Shown here: positions 13,611 to 26,634 of the stretch, one piece after another | Layout of the letters: each line of letters begins with the position of its first letter | Position numbering within the stretch: the stretch's first letter is position 1 | Origin: Drosophila persimilis | Taxonomy: Eukaryota > Arthropoda > Insecta > Diptera > Drosophilidae | Direction: 5' to 3' | Assembly: GCF_003286085.1 (NCBI RefSeq) | Contig: NW_020825361.1 | Coordinates: forward strand, 744,001 to 808,000 | Length of the DNA stretch: 64,000 bases | Made by a program: the position numbers and the translations under genes | Notes under the pieces: model-generated | Told to the model about the DNA's origin: nothing | The model's database searches: none | The model's input: the letters and a program-made list of their open reading frames with translations, nothing else

Positions 13611-16600
13611 CGGGAAAAGGCTTAACAAAAAATGCTTTTTAACATTCGCGAGCCACGGTAGGCGGGCGGCTGGGCCGAAGGCAGTGCAGGTTAAAGAAAT
13701 GCTTTGGTTGTGTGGCAGGGAAAAAAAGATTTCATCTCGTCATTTATGCGTTTATCTCCGGCCGCCAACAAATGCGCGTTGTGGCAAGTACCCCTTGCCA
13801 CTTCACTGCTTTCGCCTTTGCCAAATTCCCTCGCCCACCGACCATATGGCAGTCCTATGGTGTGTTTTGTGCGTTTGTGTTTGTGTAGGGTGCACTATAT
13901 GTCCTTTCGACTGGCACTGGAAGGAGGAAGGAAGAGAAGGATCTTTGTGTATGTACATATTTTACAAGGTGTTATTTTTCCGACTGTCCAATTGGTGGAT
14001 CGATTAGGTATACTATACTATACTTTATAATGCGCATATAGCCAAAGGCCACGTAAAATAACGAGAAAAAGAAAATTGTCCGTTTTAAAGCTCTTGTAAG
14101 GGTTTTCAGGGAATATATGCTATGGGTTTCCTTCCCCCGATATTGAGCTCCAAGGAAGTAAATTTATCTTGAAATGAATAACATTTTTTAGGAGACGTGA
14201 TATACACACTATCTTCCATTTTAAAGACATGTACCTTAATTCGAGAACAAATTACAAGTGTACATGTTTCCAGAAAGAGAATATTATAATATTTCACGTT
14301 ATTTCGATTTCAGTTTCTATCACGTTTAACTTTCCATCTTTATGTATGTATACCCATTTTTCCAAGGGCAGTAGCGCATTCCGATTGTCGTCCTGGCTGT
14401 ATCTGCTGCATCCTGCATCGAGCTTGCTAAGTGACAAGTTCCGACAGATGCAGCACGCCTCGAAATTATGCAACTGCAAAATGCTGGGGTAGCAAAAGAC
14501 CTAGCCCCGGGAGGAGCCAGCTGGAAGGGACTGCACAGGACCATCCAGGACCCATTCACATGTGCGACCGCTTGCAAATCTTTTCTTGCCGCCAGAGATG
14601 GTTGGGGGGCTGGACAAACAGCACGTTGGAAAAGAAAAATACGCGAAAATTATATTTAAGATGACATTTACGAGTATATTTGTCCAGAGGCAGACGGCAG
14701 ACCCCGAGGTGGAGGCATCTGATCCGGATCCGGATCTGGAGTCAGCTGCGGTTGGTGCGTGTGGAGAGGCTTGTTAACCTGTTTCTTTGTTTGGCTGCTG
14801 CTTTTTTTGCATTTTTCCAGTGCTGCCTGCTTATTTGTTTGCCTGTTTGACTGTCTGGCAAAAAGAACAGCGGCCAATTAGCCCAAGACTTGGTTGGACC
14901 CGGGACCAGCTCCTCTCTTAATTAGGAGTGTTTATGAATGCACAACTTGCACTAAGCCTCGTCTTGGCCGAAATCTTCTAAGCCCCCGGAACACAAAAAA
15001 TGTTTCCATTCCATTCTAGGATTCTTTTTTTCTGGTGTTTCTCTGTTCTCTGTTCTCTGTTCCTGTGTCTGTTCTGCTTCTGTTTCTGTCGCTGGTTTTT
15101 AATTAACATTTAACACGTTTGTTCCCCGCACCCACTCGCACACGCACTCCTACTCCCGTGAATGACATACATCAAAAGCATAGGTCTGTCTAGTGGCAGA
15201 TTAGGATGGTTCATGGTTCTGTCCCACAGTGTTCTACAGTGTCCTACAGTGTCCTACAGTGGCATCGGGGGCGTGGCTGGCATTACACGCGTTAATTTCA
15301 TTAAAATTAAACACATGCATGGCCAAAAACAAAGACGGCCGAGGGGTCTTTGGTCCGGGTACGGGGACGGGCACGGGCACGGGTTCGGTTCGGATGGGAA
15401 CGGATGGGTCCCTGCTACTGTTTGGTAAGTAGCTGCCTCGGTAATATAAAAATAACATTAGCATGTCCTTGTGCAGGACACCTTTTTTCCGCTTTCCCGT
15501 CCTCCTGTTCTTTTTTCCTCCAGTTTTCCCTCCGTTTTCCCTTGGTTTTTTGTGCGTTCGTTTTCTGGTTGAAGTGGCCGGTCCGAAAAATTCTCCGGTA
15601 GGACAGCACACGTCGAGCCGACAATGAGCTGCGTTCTACGTGTGCATCCTTGCGGTGGCACCTTCCCCAGCCCCACCCACCTTCCGCACTCCTTTTGGCA
15701 TCCTTTGCTGCGCTTTTTTGTCAAACGTTTCTGACTCTGTCCGTCTGTCAAACGTGCACTGCATACCTTTAGGCTTCTGTCTCGTCCCGCCTTATTTTTG
15801 TACTTCCCGGCGGTGGCGGTGGTGGTGGCGGTGGCACAAACCGCAAATGTATTGCGAGAGCCGAATAGGCATGGGATTACACGGTCTTAAAGAGCAGCTG
15901 CAGAACAGGCGACTGTCTATAAGTGAGCGGCACTTGAGATATACATATGACAAGTGCATTCTGCAGCAGGCCCTGCCTTGCTGGAATGGAACTATGGACT
16001 ATGGAACCAAACCTATGGATCGGCTTTGCAGTTGGTTGGTTCTGGAATTGATTGAGAATTATGGGAGCTTAAAAAGTGTCGTGGGAATACTTTGGACCTC
16101 TCAAGCATTGTACTGTAATCATTTGTGTCTAGCGATGAATATGCTTTTGGTCTCAATCAGGTTGGGGACTGTGATTACATAAGAAAGCTCTTTCTTCAGA
16201 GGTAACTGTTCTTCAATGATCTCTTCAAAGTCTCTGCATTCTTTCTTTCTTTAACACAATGTACTGTTCCAATGCCAGATTTCTACTCCAATTTCTGTTC
16301 TCAATAAAATTCTACAGTCCCAAAATCAGAGTCCCCAACTTTAAAGCAATACATCCCATACTTGAGCTCCGTTTCTCTCACGAGAAATCCTTTGCCATCC
16401 CTCTTCCACTTCCACTTCCCCTCTCTCTCACTGTCACCCCCCCATTCGACATTCAATCCGTTTGGCAATTCGCACAAAAGCCCATGGAAATTCTCACAAA
16501 ACAAATAACAGAAGACGAAGGCAACAGCAACGACGATGTGTTTTCTGCTGGCAAAAATTAAAAGCAGCTGTCAAATGCATTTGATAGTTTTTAACCCTAT

Positions 16601-19430
16601 CCTTTCCATCCTAGTGGGGTGGTGTGCGGGTGTGGGGCGGATCTACCCACAAAACAACAAATAGAAAATTATGCTTCAATAAATACATTTGCCTATGAAA
16701 TCAACTGTGCGACTTGACGAGAATGGGGGTATTTTTCGTGTAGTTTTCATCAGTTTTGATTTGGTCGGTGTGGGCGATGGAAGTGGGGCGAGGGAAGGGG
16801 GTACAGTGGGTTACGGACGCGTCTGTGTGCGGAAAAGGTGCGATTAATTGAAGAGCTGCCAGTGAGAAGAGCCTGCGCAGAGGGAAAGGAGCTACAGTGA
16901 GAGAAAATCCACAAACCCCTTTTTAAAAATATTGTTTCAATAGAAATAATCTTATTTTCCATGGCTTCCGCTGGGGTATTCATAATTTCTGCTCTTTTCT
17001 TATTATAAGCACTTGCATTTTGTTTCTAAGGCTTTTTAATGCTTTTTTAAGGCTTTTTATTCTAGTATAAGCTTCCTACAAGTAATAAAATATGCTTGAC
17101 CAAAGAAACGCATCTCTTTGGCACGCTTAATCTTCAACATTAAAGGTATTTCCTGAATATCTGAAGCTTTTCGTTCTCCAAGTATTCAAGTGGAAAAAGG
17201 ACTAAGTTTCGCCAACCACTCCGTGTCTTAGAGGAATTTCTTGAGAAGAACTTCGAAAGAACTGCCATATTTTGAAAGATATTAATAGAATAAATAATAA
17301 ACTGAAAGCTTGTGTTCCTTATTAGGACCCATCTTAAAAATTTAATATTAAGGTTTCGTGTTTTTCGAGTGTTGGAGCTATATTTCTCCCAGTGCAGCAG
17401 TGGCTGGTAGGGACGAGGCTCTTATGCCTCACGTTATTTCAATAGTCCTCTCCTCCCATTTTTGGGATCCCTTTTTGAGGCAAGTTTTGGGCGGAAATAA
17501 TCATCGCAGTCTGCCACCAAATGCGGCTAGTTTTTTGTTTATTTTAGTGTCTCCCACACACACACTCACACACACACATAAACGCAAGCACATGTTTGCC
17601 TCTCTATATATCTATATGTATGTTTTTGTATTTTCATTGATAATAAAAGGATAATAATATATAGTAGAGCGCGTCGCGTCGCGTCGCGGCAAATATTTGG
17701 CTCCTTTTCCTTCAGCCGCCTCCGAAAGAATCAGCGTCCGCATCCAAATCAGACGCCAGCCGATCCGACTGCCAGACGGGCGACGGCGACGGTGACGGTG
17801 ACGGCGACCCTTTCATCTGAGTGCGCCCGAATATATTCCCGGACTGCGGGTGCGGGTGCGAGTGCGAGTGCGAATGCGAGTGTTTGCCTAAGTTCCTTTT
17901 GCAATTTATTGTTTTCGACATATTTGCGGCTGTTTATTTGGAGCGCGCGACCCAACCAGACCTTCAAACCCCACCGAGCCCAAGCCCAAAACCATTTTAG
18001 TTTTGCTCTCAGCGATGGCATTGCTTAATTAACGTGAACGCGACTGCATCTGGGATTGTCTGGTGCGGGATTTCAGGCATCGGCCCTCGGGCCTAGAGTA
18101 GTTTTGCATAGCATTATTGGATATCATTGGAGTCATTCTTTGTATCTTGAGTTTTAAGGAATTGGGAACAGATTGACTTCATCATGCTTATCGTCGCCTG
18201 AGTATGGTCAGCATATCCATTAGCCCAAAATCAATGACTCATTTTCTTTTTAAACTTTAAACCTTGTGAAATTTTATGTTTCATCATTTTATATGAGCAG
18301 AATGCAGAGATTGGACTAGTGGCCCTGACTTTCCAGACTTTCCGTCAATTCGAAACTACAGTCGTTCAATGAAGAATCCTTCACGGCATGGAAAGCAGCA
18401 AATGATCGATCTCGATGAAGAGTTGTCTCGATGGTGAAGGACCAGTCTCGAGTAGAACAGTAAAGCCAAAACATTCATATTTCCATGTAGAATCTCAATG
18501 CAATTAATTCGAACATAGTCTTATTTGTTAATCAGTTTTATTATTGTATTTGAGTATCAGGAAAAATAGCCGAAATCCTGCGAAAATCATGGGCTCTTGA
18601 CACTTGGCCGCTTGCCTCCTTGTCACAGGATGCTCGTGGCCTTTGCAATACTTTCCACCATCGACTTGAAAGTAATTAGTTGTACAGATGAAAAAAACAA
18701 ATTTGGAGTTCCTCCAGTACCTGACCACCACCGTTCCACAAGGGGTCAACTATATAGCAGGAGAATATGTCGTCTCGAAACGTTACACTGCTGTTTCTCG
18801 ATAGAGAATAAGTGTTGATAAACGCCAACTTTGGCAGATGGGAGTGTTGCAAAAGTCTCTAGTACGTCATAATTTGTTTGCTTCTGTTTCTGCCTGTGAA
18901 TTGTGGGTCAATAAATTGGACTTTATCAAATAACCAGGCCACTCTAAGAGTGTATGCAGTAGTGCATTCGTGGCTGGATCTAACCTTCGGCTGACCTCGC
19001 AGTCGTGGCAGTCGTGTGCCCAGCCATATTGGGGCATGTGCAACAAATGAATGGAGAGTTTGCGGCGGCGACAGGAAGTAAAACGGAGCGTTGACAGTGG
19101 ACAACATAAATTAACCAAAGTTGTATTTAAATCAAATGCGATTGTCATCTACAAGCGATGATTACCCTGCTGCTGCCCCTTCGCCTTCTCCCAGCCCCAA
19201 GGATGACCCATTTTTGGGCCTGCCTTTGTTTTGTTTCGTTTTTGCCTATCGCAGATGCTAAGGTGCTTTTTTTGGTGGGGTCTGGCCTGGCCTGGTCTCT
19301 ATGGTTTCCATGGTCTCTCTCTCAGTCTCTCTAGCCACATCTATCAGCGGCCAGAAACATAATTTGCCATTTATGACAAATTGATAATCGTTTACAACTT
19401 TTTTGTTCGGGGCACGCACCAAGTGCTGCA

Positions 19431-19500
19431 TCGTCTGCTGCTGCTGCTTCTGCTGCTTCTGGTGCTGCTACTGTTGCTGCTGTTGCTGCTGCTGATGCTG
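19431..19500. repeat. CTG/CTT triplet tract
   Basis: Interrupted CTG repeat with CTT, GTG, TTG and CTA variants. On the plus strand it gives a poly-Leu frame and on the minus strand a poly-Ala/Ser/Gln frame, neither of which is credible coding sequence. Confidence 0.9.
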
Positions 19501-21688
19501 CTCTTTGTCTGGAGATCTGCATCTCTGTGGTTCATTTGCATACAATGGAGAAGCCACGAGCCCCTGGTCAGGCAGAAGGCATACCTGTACGCACTTTCGG
19601 CATCACATCGATAAGCGCCACTTGTCCAGGGTCAAAGAGTAATGGGGGGAGAAGCTACAGATCGCCGAGAAGGAACCTGTTCCCTTGCCATTGGGAATGT
19701 GTGATGATTGTTGATGATTGAAGGAAGATACGCAAGCGAATGAAGAGAATTTTCGTTGCTCACTTTTTCAATATTTTCACTTACTCATTCACTCAATCTT
19801 TAATTCGCTCACCCATGCCATCACTCACTCTCTTATAGAGTCACTCAGGTATCCCACTCGCTCTCTCTTATTCATTCACTAATTTCCCCGCTCTCACTCA
19901 GTGGCTTGCCTTGGCTCTCTCTCGCGCTCAGCCAGTGCTACCCCTCATTGAGTGCGAGTGGTGCTTCCAGCCGCTGCCTTTGAGTGTTTTCGAAATACAC
20001 AACATTTCCCCTTGTTCGAAAATGGTTTCCACTCAGCCGCAGACGGGGAAAGCTTTGAGTGGTGCGTGGTGCCAGATTGCAGAGTGGATTCATTCCCTTT
20101 CCATTCGCCCATCCTTTACATCGATGGGATATGGCCACTGCCTGCAGTCTGTTCTCTAATTAGCGCCGGGGCCAAAGTTCATTAGAAAACGGTCAACTGG
20201 AGATTGGCACACATCTGGACAAGGACACAGACACTGGACGGAATGGGGGGTGGGGCGCCACTGGCCTGATGAACTGTATGAATGGATTGGCTTCGGGCTC
20301 GGGTTCCCCCTTCGGCTGGGGGCACAACACACAGCGCCGCGCGGCGCAAAATGTCAGCGACATCGTTTGTCAAAACAAACTTTTTGACGTTGCCGCGTCG
20401 CAGCGAAAGTGCGTTCCCCCTTCTCTGCACGCCATGCCCCTTGTGCGTGTGTATGTTTGTGTGTGTGTGGCAAACAACAACAGGCTCACGCCGGCCCCGG
20501 ACCCACAGGAGTGACCAGGGAGGAGTCCTGGACCGGACCAACCGGCATGATGTTTATCATTATTATCACAGCTCGCGTCCAGTCAACGAACCAAAATCGT
20601 AGGTTCATCCACGCTTCTGACTTCTGACTGTCCACTGGCCTTGGCATACCCTCTCTGGAGGGGTGGAAGACTGCTTTTGATAGTATTTTCTTGTCTGTTG
20701 CATTCTGAGTTGTTTCTTAACACTCTGCAGTCTGTTTACCATTCAAAATGTAAGATTACATCGGTGGAAACACCTTCAGCCATCACAAAAAACATTCTCT
20801 GGGACCCAAAGAGTACCAAAAATTCGTTGAGATTCCGTTGAGGTATCTTCTTTTGTTTGCACTTGCCGCAGTGTCAACGATTGAGTGGCGCAACCTGGAC
20901 ACAGCCTGGGCACCTCTTCGTCTCTTCCCCTGCCCAGGGGTTGCATGCTGGCTGGCCTGTTGTCGAGTTGATTTCTGGACTTGATTCGGTTGCTGCGGTT
21001 GATCTCCCAGCTTCTCCGCAGCCTACCACCGTGCTGGCTGCAGCCTTTTAAGGCTCCTTGAGCCAGCAACAAACACTTTTATTTCATTTCATTTCATAAT
21101 TAACAACCAAAAAAAGAGAGCAACAAAAAATGGGAATGGCAGGGGAAGCATTCGAAATTGTGACATACAGACAGACAGAGAGTCCAGCTCCCCCACCGAA
21201 GCGAAGCGGTAGCTGCCAGCAGTCCAGTTTGCTGTTCAGTTTCGGTCGAGTTCCCATCGTTGTAGTGGGTCCCAGGACCCAGGACCCAGGACCAAGCTCC
21301 CAGTTCCCAGTTCCCAGTTGGATGCCATCAGAACCGAACCGCACAGAGAACTGGATAACTCGAGTGAGAGCTGAGAACTGAGAACTGAGAACCGAGCATC
21401 GAGCTGCAAAACTATGCACAGTTATGGACACGTACACGCCGAAAAGAGCGGTGTATAGTGGCAGAAAGGAAGGGAGGGGGCTACAAAGCGGTGCGGCTGG
21501 ACCTTGATGTGCTGGTGGGGCTCTCTGGGCGAGTGTCCACTCGTGCAAATTATTGTGAAATACACAAGGAGCGGAACGGAACGCAACGAAACGGTGTGGG
21601 AGAAATAAGAGAAAGCATTGCATACTTTACCGAAAAATGAAGTCATCGAAAGAGTTGGCTACAGGGTATGGGAGAGGGTATCGGGCAG

Positions 21689-21732
21689 GAGAGAGAGAGA
21701 GAGAGAGTCCACTTGTGTGTGTGTGTGTGTGT
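21689..21732. repeat. adjacent GA and GT tracts
   Basis: A (GA)n run at 21689-21707 is separated by a few bases from a (TG)n run at 21714-21732. Confidence 0.9.
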
Positions 21733-24700
21733 GCGGGTGCTAGATGGAACCCTTAATTAAATAAATTCAATATGCGCAACGGGCATCCAAAAGCCACCCA
21801 AAAGAGAACCGGTCCCAAAGAAACCCCCCACCCTTCTTGGCCATAACCATTGCCATTGCCACAGCCATAGCCAACTCTCACTCCCCTATCCACCCAAAAA
21901 CACATTCCCCAAAAAGGCAGCCCCAACCCCCAGCCAAACAAAACCCAAATATCGTCCTCGGCCAACTACAAAATTATATGGCAAAAATGTTCGTTGGAAA
22001 TCGTCATGGATTTTAATATTTAAAAGCGTTTTCAAAAATTGTCCCCTGCATGAAAGGGACAGCAAGACAGGGGGCGAGAGAGTTTAACCGAAACGGAAGA
22101 AAGGGAGAAAGAGCATAAAAGAGAGAGATGAAAAGAGGAAGAAGGTTGGCGGCAAGTTGGAGCGAAAGAGATCGATGCTGGGGGCGAGGAGGTGGGACAA
22201 CGGTCTGGACGTGTGCTGACCAACAGGGCCCACGGTTCAAGGGCCAAACGCATCGACTAACGGGACCATCTCTCGCTCTTTCTCAACCCTTCTCTGTCTC
22301 TTTCTCTCCATGAACTTCCCTTAACTCTTTCCCTGTCCTCTGTTTGGCCCGTGTCCCAAAAGTCGAACCCAGACCCGGTACCTGACCCATCCCCAGACCG
22401 GACCCAAACCCGTTCATTCGACAGGCAAGCGGCAACATTTTGATAAGCGTCGCTGGACAGTGGCAGTGGCCCGGGCATCCCCTAACCACCAGCGACCAAC
22501 CAAACGATATAAAAAAGTAAAAGCCCCACCCTGGAGCCAACCACCCACCCCTTCCCACACACACATACACACACACACCCAGAAGCACAGTTTGGTCGTC
22601 GCCAAAAAGGATATTATTTAATGAGCTACACTTTAGGCATTGGACATGGATGAAGCCCCATGGTGGGTGGAGGCAGGGTGGCTGGATGGCCAAGTGGTGT
22701 GGGGTGGGGTGGGGCGGGATGGGGTGGCGCTTGCCAAATTGAGTTGACCCGTTTGAGTGGCTCTGTGTGTTTGAGTGTGTGGTGCATAGTTTTCGAGTCT
22801 CAGCCGCTTTGCCTGCATATTGAATAGGTGGGCCTCCTCGTGCGCTTTTGGGGTCAGGCGTGTGCGTGATTAAAAATTCAATACCGAAACGAATGTGGAA
22901 TTGAACGGTAAATTAAATGAGGTAACGGGGAGGGGGTTGGGTATTGCGCCCAAGCGGAAGGCAACACGAAACTTAAGCAGATTCGATTGAAGGATGGGAC
23001 GGAAGGAAGGAGGATTGAATAGTGCTGGTAACAAAGATTCAAGAACCCTTTGGAGACTCATAGTAATGGTGTAGAGTATGTTTAGTAAAAGGGACTTTCA
23101 AACCTCATTTGATTTGAAACATAACCATTTTTCAATCATAGCCACATCCGTACGTTCAAGAACCCCCAAAAACAATCTGCATGCATACCCGTTCGAAATT
23201 TCCCACCGATTCCTGTCATATGTATATTCAATACATACGTATGTATTGCCCAGACTAGGCTCCATTTTGAGCAGCAGCAGGACGAGCACAGGCCGATCAG
23301 ATCCGACCACCGACTTCCGAGTTCCGGCCAAAGGCACTCCCCCTACCATCCTCTTATCGCATGGCCCACCTTGGCACTGTCGGAGTGGAGAGGGGAGACG
23401 AGAGACAGAGGGGAGAGGAATGTTTGCATAAATTCATAAAATTATTGCCATAATCAACATTATGCATTTGGAACAAACAAAAAACCAGAGACCGCAAAAG
23501 AGTTCTCTCCACCTCCACCCGACTCCGACTCCGACTCTGACTGTTGTGAGGGTGAGGATTGTGTGAGGGGCGGAAAGGAAAGGGAAATGCAGGTCCCGTA
23601 ATTATGCTCGCTTGATTTGCCAGCAACATTTTCTTTTTAATTATTTATATTTGGGGATTTTTAGGCAGTCAGGCAAAGCAATTCAAAGGCTTTCCAACTT
23701 TTCCTTACGAACGCCGCCGCCGCCGCCCTGCAGTATGTGTGTGTGTGTTAGGGATGTTATTTGCATACATCAGACTGGCTGACTGACTGACTGGCAATAT
23801 CTTTTTATGCTTTGGAGGCCGGCAACCCACCCATCGCATCGCATCCCCTAGGCATCAGGCATCAGAGGCATTGGTCGCTCTTCGGGCTCTTCGTTTTTTG
23901 GGCATGTGTTTTATTAGGCATGTTAATTAAAAGACATGAAATGAAAATAATTAAAAATATGTATAAAAATACACATACTCGCATCTGCGAACACATACAC
24001 TTACGAGCATGTGTATCTCTATACGAGAAGTATCTATGTGCACACAAGATATGGAAGCAAAACTGGTTTTATTGCTCTTTGGGCCAGATTGTTGTTCGAT
24101 GGCTCCGCACCGTGAGCGGCAGATCGGGAGGTATATGAGGCTGAATGGCAAGGTGGCGGAAAGTTACTCGAAGCATGTATGCTACAATGATGAAAAATGA
24201 GAAAATAAATAAATAGAAACCCCTAGAAAAGATATCAACATAACAGTAAGATGTATACAAGTGAAACACTTGAAGAGAAGATTAGTTTGATCTAATTTAT
24301 TTTCTAACCCAGTTGTTCAATGGATACCTGAACATATGCTGTTATTCCAAAGAAAGAGTTCTTGAAGCAACCAACATGTGGCTTACTCCAATATGTCATT
24401 CCCTTCTTCAGGGTACAGTGGTATCTTCGCTACAATAAATACAGCAGAACATACTTCTGCACCCATGACTGCGTACCGCGTATAAAAGTAAAGCCGCGGC
24501 CCTTGCCGCATACAGAAAAACATCTCATACCTCCGGAGAACTCCCATACGCATATGTGGCCATGTGCAAATCACCTGAAAGGGGGAATGAGTCAAAGTAA
24601 AAGAAATATTATCAAAACACAACAAAAAAAAAACACTTAATTTAATTTTGGGGTTGATAATAGAGAGAGTGAGAGAGGAGGAGTAATGGGGGTAGGGGAT

Positions 24701-26294
24701 GAGCCATCCATTTATCAGGCAACACTTTTCGTCTGTCTGATCGCCTTATTAACTCATTGCCGTGGTGTCAATTTACACAACAACAGAAACAAAGGCTGAA
24801 ATATGGCAACATTACTTAGCTGCCACACCCCCACAGGCGCTGAGGTCTCATTCCCACATCAACCTCCTTAAAGCAATTCCCTTTGTCTCAAATTTCGGCC
24901 GGGGGCCAGGCCCGCGAGTAGGTGATGGAAAAATGCCCGACTCCGGCAGGCAGGCACGGGCTCTCCAGGACCCCCACCCAGTCCAAGGAACCCAATTGGT
25001 GGCTACATCTTAAGTGTTGCTAATAACGCCTACAACTAAAAACAGCTGCGGGGTGGCAGAAATTGGGGTGGAGTGGAGTGGGTGCTGCTGCCACGCTGCC
25101 ATCGTTGAGCGACACTTTTAAGAAATTGCAAAGTTTTCGTAACAAAAGCAGACGCCCGCCCGCCTTGAAGCGAATCAGGCGAACGCTGGGACCGTGGACC
25201 GTGGACCGGGTAACGGGTACCGGGGGAGACTTGAACAATACTTTGATGCGATTTTGCGGATATTAGGTGTTAATTTTTCAAAGAGCCAACGACATCGTAC
25301 CCCAGCCCCAACACCCACAGCCACAGTTAGCCCCCACTCACGCTGAGAGAAGAGTGGGGGCTGGAGAAGAGTCGGGTGTGCCATTTGGTGGCCTGTTGCC
25401 ATTGCCATGGCACTCTGCCTTTTGTAATTTTAACTGCTTTTGGTTAACACTTTTACGCATTGCCAACTGCTACTTCCCCTCCCCCTCCACCACCCCTCCG
25501 CCACTCAGCCCCTAGCTCTTCCCCTGGCGTCAACCATCGATATCACATGGCAACCTCCTGCCACCTTTCCGCGCTGCCACGATTCAGCGGCTGTCCCTTT
25601 TGTCTTTTGCCAGCAAGTCATCGATGGGAAAACTTTTTGGCAACTTTTTCTTGGTTCACTTTTTTGTGTATTTTAATTGCCCCCCAAGGGGTAGACGGTG
25701 GAGCAATGGAAGGGGCAGTGGCAGCTAGCTTGTGGGGCAACAAGCCCCTGAGTTACTGTTCTGTCAACAAATGAGTGGGTTCGTGTCGGGTTGTGTCGGT
25801 GGTGGTGCTGCTGCTGATTCTGGTGGGGTGGTGCTGCCATTTATTGAGCATTTTAGCCCTTCATCGATGCTTTCAGCTGAAATTATTTTGATCATTTTAA
25901 TTATTACGAGTATAACCGCCAAGTACAGAAAACATCGACAGCAGCAGCAGCAGCAGCAACAGAACAAAGCTCCACACAATGGGACTGAGGAGGAACTGAG
26001 GGGCGATGATGGAGCGGGTGGAGTGCTGGATTCGAAGTGGGAGGAGCCATTTGCAAGTGCCGCTAACACAAATGTTAACGGTTATGCCTCCCACCAAAGG
26101 GGTCGCCCACGAGTGGCCCCCACAACGCCCTTTGTTGTGGGTCCCCCTCCGCGGTGGCGGTGGCCTTGGCGGTGGATCATTTAGAGGGTTGCGCCGTCTT
26201 TCGGTAAGTCCCCAATGAGTGGCGTTACGCTACAAGCGCATGGATACCGTAGAGAAGATTTGGGTCTATGATCTAAACATTAATGTGGGCTCTT

Positions 26295-26300
26295 TTTATT
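26295..26300 (-). other. polyadenylation signal AATAAA
   Basis: AATAAA on the minus strand, about 50 nt downstream of the stop of the 58-aa ORF ending at 26348, where a poly(A) signal would be expected if that ORF is transcribed. Confidence 0.35.
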
Positions 26301-26347
26301 GGTGGCTCCATATTAAATCAAAAATATAAAAGAGATCCTAAAAGATC

Positions 26348-26524
26348 TCACGACCAATGAGGTGTTTTAAAATACAAAAAAAAAACCGCCTTCATTGACG
26401 GTCTTGCACGGCTCATCTTTTTCTCATACCGTGTTTCAGAGGTCTCTGTACTAAAAGGATTGCAAATGACCGCCAAGTTGACCAGCACCCCCAAAATCAA
26501 TATGTATTCGACACCAAACTGCAT
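26348..26524 (-). CDS. candidate secreted 58-aa peptide
   Basis: A single-exon ORF of 58 codons. Seen: residues 1-21 form a signal-peptide-like leader (MQFGVEYILILGVLVNLAVI, then Cys). A short polar Ser/Thr/Glu stretch follows, then a basic region (KK, R-A-R), and the end is hydrophobic and aromatic with a final PHWS. AATAAA lies about 50 nt past the stop. Upstream, a TATAAAAAG sits exactly where the Helitron-like element ends (26631-26639). The shape resembles small fly secreted peptides such as seminal-fluid proteins, but that is analogy only and no family was recognised. An alternative start with a donor-like GTGAGT lies upstream, but its frame does not join. A chance ORF remains possible because ORFs of this length are common here; the leader and poly(A) signal are the main support. 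Confidence 0.4.
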   Translation of the reverse strand: MQFGVEYILILGVLVNLAVICNPFSTETSETRYEKKMSRARPSMKAVFFLYFKTPHWS

Positions 26525-26634
26525 GAAATAAGTAGTCTGCGTATGGTTCAGGTCGATTAAACAAGTCTGGCTTTCTATCTACCAAGATGCGACGAGACTC
26601 ACCTAACTTTTTCATAATTTACACGAAGGTCTTT

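Larger units (their letters stand above)
13611..26290. other. gene-free, simple-repeat-rich DNA
   Basis: No supported exon. It contains CA/GT and GA tracts (21689-21732), a CTG/CTT run (19431-19500), a CAG run (25939-25956) and GCGTC pentamers (17671-17685). Protein-like short frames at 14106-14297 (-), 18300-18830 (both strands) and 24051-24200 (+) could not be told from chance, because comparable frames occur on the opposite strand or no splice or promoter context supports them. Confidence 0.5.

Noticed and set aside
14106..14297. 63-codon minus-strand ORF with a leader-like start
   Set aside because: AT-rich DNA with a weak leader. A possible 67-nt intron could not be distinguished from chance.
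15847..16182. 111-codon reading frame on the plus strand with fairly fly-like codons
   Set aside because: Part of it is built from short local repeats (ggaatggaactatggactatgg), and no start, splice or poly(A) context supports it. It remains a possibility.
18300..18830. Protein-like exons on both strands of the same DNA
   Set aside because: Equally good frames on opposite strands show that appearance alone is unreliable here. The only frame-joining intron would be 46 nt.
24051..24200. 49-codon ORF with a short hydrophobic start
   Set aside because: The hydrophobic stretch is only 6-7 residues, and the opposite strand has a 66-codon frame. Nothing separates it from chance.
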